This document shows, one piece after another, positions 6,009-10,021 of a stretch of 10,021 bases of DNA. The stretch's first letter is position 1. Each line of letters opens with the position of its first letter. A model generated the notes under the pieces. That model was not told the DNA's origin. It did not search any database and was given only the letters and a program-made list of their open reading frames with translations. Source of the stretch: Elusimicrobia bacterium RIFOXYB2_FULL_48_7 (GTDB lineage: Bacteria > Elusimicrobiota > Endomicrobiia > CG1-02-37-114 > XYA2-FULL-39-19). A program made the translations under genes and the position numbers. Location: contig MGVM01000057.1 in the NCBI GenBank assembly GCA_001800495.1, positions 1-10,021 of the forward strand, in the 5' to 3' direction.

Positions 6009-6101
6009 CTGAAACTAATATGTAGCAGTTTCAGGACCTCGCACTTTGCTCGGCCCTGAAGCTAATCTGTAACAGTTTCAGGACCTCGCACTGTGCTCGG
6101 C
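6009..6101. repeat. 47-bp tandem hairpin repeat (copies 3 and 4) at a convergent junction
   Basis: Two tandem units, 6009-6054 and 6056-6101, with a 47-bp period and about 89% identity. Each contains a stem: CTGAAACT-N10-AGTTTCAG in the first (perfect 8 bp) and CTGAAGCT-N10-AGTTTCAG in the second (one G-T pair). Each ends in CTCGCACTKTGCTCGG, the reverse complement of the GAGCAnAGTGCGA head of the copies at 4087 and 7441. The second unit contains the MATE stop codon (6062-6064) and the C-terminal codons. It lies between convergent genes and may act as a terminator. Confidence 0.88.
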
Positions 6102-7441
6102 ACGATACTTTTTTTCCAGCGGTCACTCTTATAGTACCAGTAATGCAGCAGCAGGCCCATCACGGCGCTTAAAGGGATTGAAAGCCACAGCCCTGTTTCA
6201 TTCAGCAGGGTATATTTGGAAAATACGTACGCAAGGGAAATGCGCACAATTATCATCGTAATAACCGAAAAAACAAGCATTGTTGTAGTGTCCCCCGACC
6301 CTCTCACCACACCCTGCAGTATCATGATCCCCGAGAACAGAAAATAGGAAAAACTCACGATCCGCACGTACTGCACTGTCAGCATTATAACCGCCGGTTC
6401 CTTCGTGAAGATCCCGGCGATAGCGCGCGGGAACCCGTAAATCAAAATAAAGAAAAACAGCGCGCAGGCGAACGACATCACGAACGACAGCTTCATGATC
6501 CTGTGCACTCTGTCATATTTCATCGCGCCCAGGTTCTGCGCCACCATTGACGACACGCTCATGCCAATAGCCATCACCGGCATGAAAGCCAGGTTGTCCA
6601 GCTGCATGCCTATTCCGTAGGCGGCGGTAACCAGCGAACCGAACCCGTTCACTAACGACACCATCAGCACCCCGCTTAAGCTTATAACTATCATCTGCAT
6701 GGAAACAGGAAGGCCTATGGCGAAGATTTTCCTGATGATGGCCCAGTCAATGGAGAAATCCCACTGGCGGACATTTAACAGGGCGTGCTTCCTTAAGACA
6801 AAGTAATAGGAAACAACTATCATCACCGCGTTGGATATGACGGTTCCCAGGGCGGAACCTGCGACACCGAGCTTCGGCAACGGCCCGGGACCCAGGATCA
6901 GCACAGGCACGATGATTATGTTGAGGCAGGTGGAAACCACCAGCAGGTACAGCGGCGTCTTGGCGTCGCCCAGCCCCCTTAAAACCCCGCTGAACCAGTT
7001 GTACATGAAAGTGAAAACCAGCCCGCCCATTGTTACCGTCCAGAAAACATGGGACATCGGCTTGATATCATCCGGCGTATTGAGCAGGTTCAGCAGCGGA
7101 TCACTGAAAATTATTCCCAGGGCGGAAATAAGTATGCACAGAAAGCCCGTGCTGATAAAGGAATTTGTGAGCACCTTGGACAGGTACGGCATGTTTTTCG
7201 AGCCGAACGCCTGGCCCACAAGTATATTCGTGGCCATTGAAAGCCCTATGATCGCAGACACCACCATGAATATCATGGGCACGGTAGTGGAAACGGCGGC
7301 AAACGCCTGGTGGCCTATCAATCGCCCCACCCAGATAGCGTCAACCACGCTGTAAAGCGCCTGCAGGAGATTCCCCAGGAGCATCGGCACCGTGAAATAC
7401 AATAATTGCTTGAATATGCTTCCTTCAGTAAAGTCTCTCAT
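6062..7441 (-). CDS. MATE-family multidrug/cation antiporter
   Basis: An inner-membrane exporter with about 12 transmembrane helices, 459 residues, that expels drugs or organic cations in exchange for Na+ or H+. The start MRDFTEGSIFKQLLYFTVPMLLGNLLQALYSVVDAIWVG is the first MatE repeat, in the DinF/MepA-like branch. A second repeat begins near residue 230 (IIRKIFAIGLPVSMQMIV). The ATG at 7441 is chosen: an upstream TTG (7462) would add seven residues (MSFALCS) that are only translated repeat. No clear ribosome site is seen. At the other end the last 13 residues (VPSTVRGPETVTD) and the stop come from the 6056-6101 repeat, so the native C-terminus may have been replaced. It follows the C_GCAxxG gene on the same strand. 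Confidence 0.92.
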   Translation of the reverse strand: MRDFTEGSIFKQLLYFTVPMLLGNLLQALYSVVDAIWVGRLIGHQAFAAVSTTVPMIFMVVSAIIGLSMATNILVGQAFGSKNMPYLSKVLTNSFISTGFLCILISALGIIFSDPLLNLLNTPDDIKPMSHVFWTVTMGGLVFTFMYNWFSGVLRGLGDAKTPLYLLVVSTCLNIIIVPVLILGPGPLPKLGVAGSALGTVISNAVMIVVSYYFVLRKHALLNVRQWDFSIDWAIIRKIFAIGLPVSMQMIVISLSGVLMVSLVNGFGSLVTAAYGIGMQLDNLAFMPVMAIGMSVSSMVAQNLGAMKYDRVHRIMKLSFVMSFACALFFFILIYGFPRAIAGIFTKEPAVIMLTVQYVRIVSFSYFLFSGIMILQGVVRGSGDTTTMLVFSVITMIIVRISLAYVFSKYTLLNETGLWLSIPLSAVMGLLLHYWYYKSDRWKKSIVPSTVRGPETVTD

Positions 7442-7483
7442 TGAGCAAAGTGCGAAACTCAAACCGTCTACAGGTTTGAGCTA
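7441..7483. repeat. Hairpin repeat copy 2 between the redox gene and the MATE gene
   Basis: 43 nt aligned with 4087-4129 at 36 identities. Head GAGCAAAGTGCGA, then a perfect 7-bp stem CTCAAAC-N9-GTTTGAG. Compared with copy 1, the stem differs at two pairs in a way that preserves pairing. It contains the in-frame TAG (7468-7470) that would end the frame-restored C_GCAxxG protein, and its edge overlaps the first base of the MATE ATG. Confidence 0.82.
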
Positions 7484-7530
7484 TTCTTCTCCAAAAATTC
7501 CGCGGCCAGTTTCACGCAATCCCTGCAGCT
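7468..7530 (-). other. Frame-shifted C-terminal tail of the C_GCAxxG_C_C protein
   Basis: In the +1 frame beyond the apparent stop, 20 codons read SCRDCVKLAAEFLEKNSSNL and end in TAG. The CRDCV-x2-AAEFLE pattern is what this redox family carries at its C-terminus, and both cysteines belong to the family's namesake motif. Removing one A from the A7 (7544-7550) or A6 (7535-7540) run on the minus strand joins it to the upstream frame and gives a 115-residue protein. This is a mutation, an assembly error, or a site of transcriptional slippage. Confidence 0.75.
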
Positions 7531-7816
7531 AAGCTTTTTTAAGTTTTTTTATTTCCCTGCATTTCTCCGAACCGGCCGCCTCGCGGAATTTGTCCACCAG
7601 CATTTTTTTCTTATCTTCACCTGATAACAGTTTATTCGCGGCATAGAGCGCCCCGCACAATCCGCCCTCGGCCCTCCCGCCGCCCATGCCGGTGAGCCGG
7701 GAAATATCCTCTTCGCTGCAGAGCGCGCAGCACGCCTTCATTACCGCCTGCGCGCAGTTATAGTTTTCCTTGCCGTGATAATATTCAACAGCTTTTTCTT
7801 TCATAACTTCCCGCAT
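7529..7816 (-). CDS. C_GCAxxG_C_C-family redox-type protein, frameshifted at its end
   Basis: A cysteine-rich small cytosolic protein of the C_GCAxxG_C_C family, probably redox-active or metal-binding; no reaction is established. C21 lies in ENYNCAQAV, the glycine-rich GMGGGRAEGGLCGALYAA spans 43-60 with C54, and C86 lies in SEKCREIKK. The frame stops after 95 residues (KLKKA), short of the usual CxxC and AAExLE helix, which are found in the +1 frame directly downstream; two A-runs lie at the junction. The start ATG at 7816 overlaps the stop of the nucleotidyltransferase gene (TAATG), indicating coupling. An internal ATG at 7804, in front of KEKAVEYYHG, is an alternative start. Confidence 0.85.
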   Translation of the reverse strand: MREVMKEKAVEYYHGKENYNCAQAVMKACCALCSEEDISRLTGMGGGRAEGGLCGALYAANKLLSGEDKKKMLVDKFREAAGSEKCREIKKLKKA

Positions 7817-8358
7817 TATTTAAACATTTTATTTTTCTTCAACGCGGAAGAAAATTCTGCGTATTTACCTTCCATGCGTTCTTTAATTGACCATCTTTTT
7901 ATTTCATTCAAATTCACCGGCTGTTTCTTGGCTACCATCAGCGCCTGCTCCAGCGACTGGTAGTCATTCCAGTGAAAAAATGCCGCCAACCTGTCCTTCA
8001 CGCAATCCGTCGGGGTCAAAAGCTTCAGTGTTTTAATGGTGTTGAACCTTTCAACCGGAAATTCCCTGCCCAAAGCGACAGGCCCCGGAGGAAATTCAAC
8101 GTAAAGCGGGCAGTCTTCCCTTGTAAAATGGCGGCCGGCGCCTTTTTGGAACCCTATTTCACCCAACGCCTTCCGGATATCCTTCAATGATGCCGGAGAG
8201 ATATAATCAAGGTCCATAGATTCGTATTTATTGTTCGAATAGATCGACACGCAGGCTCCGCCTACAAGCACGGCGTCAATCCCGCTCTTTTTCAATTGCC
8301 CGCTTACCAGGATTGCAAGTTCCTTTATGCCGATATTTTTCCAGTCTACTTTATCCAC
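7816..8358 (-). CDS. Nucleotidyltransferase-fold protein paired with a winged-helix regulator
   Basis: A 180-residue protein of the DNA polymerase beta-like nucleotidyltransferase superfamily. LVGGACVSIY at 31-40 carries the GG signature, SMDLDY at 47-52 the metal-binding D49 and D51, and YVEFPPGP at 86-93 a probable third acidic residue, E88. LTPTDCVKDRLAAFFHWND at 114-132 is a recurrent motif of this subfamily. It resembles AbiEii/MenA-type and minimal nucleotidyltransferases that modify RNA or proteins in toxin-antitoxin systems, but the substrate is unknown. The start is a GTG at 8358 that overlaps the end of the regulator gene by 8 bases; GGAAAA lies upstream. The preceding regulator and the promoter structure suggest a self-controlled two-gene module. 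Confidence 0.82.
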   Translation of the reverse strand: MDKVDWKNIGIKELAILVSGQLKKSGIDAVLVGGACVSIYSNNKYESMDLDYISPASLKDIRKALGEIGFQKGAGRHFTREDCPLYVEFPPGPVALGREFPVERFNTIKTLKLLTPTDCVKDRLAAFFHWNDYQSLEQALMVAKKQPVNLNEIKRWSIKERMEGKYAEFSSALKKNKMFK

Positions 8359-8686
8359 GGGTTGGTTTTCCTTTTCTCCTGGGCCTGGTCCTCATCCTGT
8401 AATATTTTTCCAATTCTGCCTCCGGCAGCGCGTTTTTCGCCCGCGCCAGCAGGGCCTTCAATTCATCTATGAAAGGGTACCTGGGGTTCAGCGTGTACAG
8501 CCTTATTTTGCCCTTTTTCTGGCTGACTATTATTCCCCCGTTTTCAAGCCGGTCCAGCTGCTGGACAACGCCCGTCACGGGCAGATTGAATGCGCCTGCA
8601 ATGCCCCTTATGTAGCCGTTTTCATAAACCAGCAGGTAAAACAGGATTTTTTCAACCACCTGGTTGCCGAATAATGATTCTAGCAT
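8351..8686 (-). CDS. Winged-helix transcriptional regulator
   Basis: A 111-residue DNA-binding protein with an ArsR/MarR-like winged helix. MLESLFGNQVVEKILFYLL is the N-terminal helix, the helix-turn-helix spans about 25-48 (YIRGIAGAFNLPVTGVVQQLDRL) and the wing 51-66 (GIIVSQKKGKIRLYTLNP). The C-terminal tail RMRTRPRRKGKPTRG is strongly basic. No metal-binding cysteines are seen. It is the first gene behind a consensus promoter with three GTAC-centred sites, and it overlaps the nucleotidyltransferase gene by 8 bases, a pairing I recognise from many bacterial genomes. Autorepression through those sites, and antitoxin-like control of its partner, are inferred. The ATG at 8686 has a GGGGG-type ribosome site. 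Confidence 0.85.
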   Translation of the reverse strand: MLESLFGNQVVEKILFYLLVYENGYIRGIAGAFNLPVTGVVQQLDRLENGGIIVSQKKGKIRLYTLNPRYPFIDELKALLARAKNALPEAELEKYYRMRTRPRRKGKPTRG

Positions 8687-8712
8687 GAATACCCCCGCCG
8701 AGCGTGTTTTTG

Positions 8713-8754
8713 TTGTACATATATATTGTACATATGAATATAATTTATGTACAT
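8713..8754. promoter_or_regulatory. Three GTAC-centred operator-like sites
   Basis: TTGTACAT at 8713-8720 and 8726-8733, and ATGTACAT at 8747-8754. GTAC centres are 13 bp and then 21 bp apart, the second spacing being two helical turns. The intervening DNA is almost entirely A/T. The third site overlaps the -10 of the regulator promoter and the others lie in the 5' leader, where a bound winged-helix protein would block transcription. Recognition by the adjacent regulator is inferred. Confidence 0.65.
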
Positions 8755-8781
8755 TATACCAGGCACGCCGGGGTTTGTCAA
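8753..8781 (-). promoter_or_regulatory. Perfect-consensus promoter for the regulator-led operon (TTGACA-17-TATAAT)
   Basis: On the minus strand TTGACA (8776-8781) and TATAAT (8753-8758) both match the sigma-70 consensus exactly, with an ideal 17-nt spacer. Transcription would start near 8746 and run through the winged-helix, nucleotidyltransferase, C_GCAxxG and possibly MATE genes. Such a strong promoter overlapped by operator-like sites suggests tight repression. Confidence 0.88.
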
Positions 8782-8800
8782 GCGGCGCTGCATTTTGGTT

Positions 8801-9742
8801 TTACCCGATTATCGGGGAGAGGTCCTCAAAACCGGCGGATTCCTTCTTGCCCACAATGCCGATCAGGAGGTATTCCTTTGAGATGGGGTCGTACTTGTAG
8901 TCTTTCACCAGCCGGAAGTTCTCTATCTTGTTCGAGGAGTTGACATGGGTGCGCACGCCGGTGCAGTAGATCTGCTCTTCGCCGATGTTTATGTGGCTCT
9001 CATCCGCCATCTGAATCTTGAGACCGGAATTGATGATGCCCAGCACTTTCTTTTCAAGCTCCGCGATATCGATATTGGGCTTCTCGGAGAAACCAATTAC
9101 GAAGCCGTGGCGCACGTCGGAATGGAGCACCGGGCGGGTGTAATTATAGTCCTTGGCCAGTATCATGCTGGTGATGTCCTCCGCGGAGTGCGCCATAAGG
9201 CGGAATTTGATGGTCTTGTCCACTATCTTCTTGATATCCGCGGGGAAAGGCCCGAACACTGACGGCCGGCAAACGATAACTTCCTCGCCGATGCCAAAAA
9301 TAATCTGCGCATTGTAACCCAACTGTTCGTAAACCAGCTCAAAATGCTCCACCACCACGCGCCTGTTGTGCGCGATGGCGTTGTTGATGGCTTCCACTAT
9401 CTCGTACTTCTGCTTGAAAGCGGATTCGAACCTGATGTCTATGTGGAAAGTGTGCCCGGAGAAAAAGTCGTTCTTGGCGAACTTGAATATGGGCGCCGGC
9501 TGGATGTTGATGCCGTCGTCGTCATTGGTAAGCTCGAGGCCGGGAAACAGGCCCTTAATGAGAGTGGATTTGCCGGAACCCTCCGCACCGATAATGCCTA
9601 TCAGCAGATCCGTGGGGTAAATATAGCGCTGGGACAATTCGCTTCCCAAGATGTAGAGGCGGTTCCTCCCGCGCGGGGCGTAGTAATTGGCGTAGATCAG
9701 GTTTTCCTGTATCGGCGTGTTCCCTACCGGTATGTTTGGCAT
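8801..9742 (-). CDS. P-loop NTPase fused to an AlaRS second-additional-domain-like region
   Basis: A 313-residue cytosolic protein. The N-terminal P-loop domain has Walker A GAEGSGKST at 52-60, then FPGLELTNDDDGIN at 66-79 and RRVVVEHFEL at 127-136, like a nucleoside-kinase or ATPase fold. From about 180, HSAEDITSMIL (H185), RHGFVIGF at 211-218 and CTGVRTHVNSSNKIENFRL at 260-278 resemble the zinc-binding SAD domain of alanyl-tRNA synthetase and AlaX editing proteins. The usual HxxxH and CxxxH are altered to HxxxD and C-x5-H. Similar proteins are annotated in Clostridia as containing an alanine-tRNA synthetase second additional domain (from memory); their function is unknown. The ATG at 9742 has GGGAGG 11 bases upstream. 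It lies 28 bp after the preceding gene on the same strand. Confidence 0.75.
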   Translation of the reverse strand: MPNIPVGNTPIQENLIYANYYAPRGRNRLYILGSELSQRYIYPTDLLIGIIGAEGSGKSTLIKGLFPGLELTNDDDGINIQPAPIFKFAKNDFFSGHTFHIDIRFESAFKQKYEIVEAINNAIAHNRRVVVEHFELVYEQLGYNAQIIFGIGEEVIVCRPSVFGPFPADIKKIVDKTIKFRLMAHSAEDITSMILAKDYNYTRPVLHSDVRHGFVIGFSEKPNIDIAELEKKVLGIINSGLKIQMADESHINIGEEQIYCTGVRTHVNSSNKIENFRLVKDYKYDPISKEYLLIGIVGKKESAGFEDLSPIIG

Positions 9743-9770
9743 CTAATATTTTCCTCCCTCCATAATCTTA

Positions 9771-10021
9771 CTAAAAACTGTATGAAATTCCCATCCCCGT
9801 GCATAGGTTCTTTTGCGAGTCCCTGAAGCAGAACAAATTCGGCTGCATGTCAGGGTCTTCTCTTTTACTTATCAGCGTCGGCGCTTCAAGAAGGCCGATG
9901 CCCAGGCCGAAACCCATACCACCCAGATAGCCCCAGGCCGCGCCGCTCGGGATGTATTTTGAATCATCTTCCGTGAAGGCGATAACCATCCCCCAGAAAG
10001 CGCCCACCATGGTGCCTAAAT
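9771..10021 (-). CDS. Partial glycine-rich protein, 3' end only
   Basis: The 3' end of a minus-strand gene that stays open to the window edge; the last 82 or so codons are present, and an ATG at 10010 is probably internal. A glycine/aromatic-rich stretch (GAFWGMVIAF, then GAAWGYLGGMGFGLGIGLL) could be membrane helices or a glycine-zipper segment. It is followed by a polar part and the end GMGISYSF. A terminal phenylalanine after alternating residues is the signature of outer-membrane beta-barrel ends, so an envelope location is possible. I do not recognise the family. It is probably co-transcribed with the P-loop/SAD gene, which starts 28 bp further on. Confidence 0.6.
   Translation of the reverse strand, partial: LGTMVGAFWGMVIAFTEDDSKYIPSGAAWGYLGGMGFGLGIGLLEAPTLISKREDPDMQPNLFCFRDSQKNLCTGMGISYSF

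Noticed and set aside
6009..6101. CRISPR array
   Set aside because: Only two adjacent units with no unique spacers; the repeats are directly tandem and related to dispersed hairpin copies.
7442..7462. TTG start extending the MATE protein by MSFALCS
   Set aside because: The added residues are translated repeat, matching MCFALCS in front of the DUF6504-like gene. The ATG at 7441 fits the family start.
7544..7550. A classical -1 programmed frameshift at the A7 run
   Set aside because: A -1 shift leads quickly to a stop (ACT TAA). Only +1, or loss of one A, opens the CxxC tail frame.
8801..8820. CCCGATTATCGGG at the end of the P-loop/SAD gene as a rho-independent terminator
   Set aside because: The stem is very short, lies within the last codons and is not followed by a T-run.

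Overview
The window comes from a Gram-negative-type bacterium. It has a TonB-like envelope protein with an N-terminal membrane anchor, and a partial protein with an aromatic C-terminal end like those of outer-membrane proteins. Clear Shine-Dalgarno sites and sigma-70-type promoters are visible. The mixture of Ptb, a Glu/Leu-type dehydrogenase, a BRO-type fragment, a divergent LexA and a P-loop/SAD fusion protein would fit an uncultured lineage such as Omnitrophota or Elusimicrobiota. That placement is a weak inference, because no rRNA or other phylogenetic marker is present.

Layout. 12-2203 (+): a phosphate butyryltransferase followed by an amino-acid dehydrogenase whose side-chain pocket looks leucine-type, so probably branched-chain amino-acid catabolism. 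2202-2278: a perfect 27-bp inverted repeat (REP/REPIN-like) between convergent genes. 2273-4733 (-): an SOS-type operon, lexA, a DUF6504-like small protein, a broken BRO-N gene, then dinB. Its promoter carries an 18-bp perfect palindrome in the -35/-10 spacer, the likely LexA operator. 4822-6002 (+): TonB-like protein, single-domain response regulator and a small two-helix membrane protein, with a possible leaderless promoter. 6009-6101: a 47-bp tandem repeat with hairpins. 6062-8686 (-): winged-helix regulator, nucleotidyltransferase, a C_GCAxxG_C_C redox-type protein (frameshifted) and a MATE exporter, closely packed behind a perfect-consensus promoter with three GTAC-centred operator-like sites. 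8801-9742 (-): P-loop NTPase fused to an AlaRS second-additional-domain (SAD)-like region. 9771-10021 (-): a partial glycine-rich protein.

The least-described features are three. First, a dispersed hairpin repeat family with four copies, which shows compensatory base changes and repeatedly sits on, or supplies, stop codons. Second, the lexA/DUF6504/BRO/dinB cassette with a non-canonical operator. Third, the wHTH/NTase-led cluster with its triple GTAC control region.

No tRNA, rRNA, CRISPR array or intact insertion sequence was seen. All calls come from reading the sequence and from memory of protein families; no database search was run.
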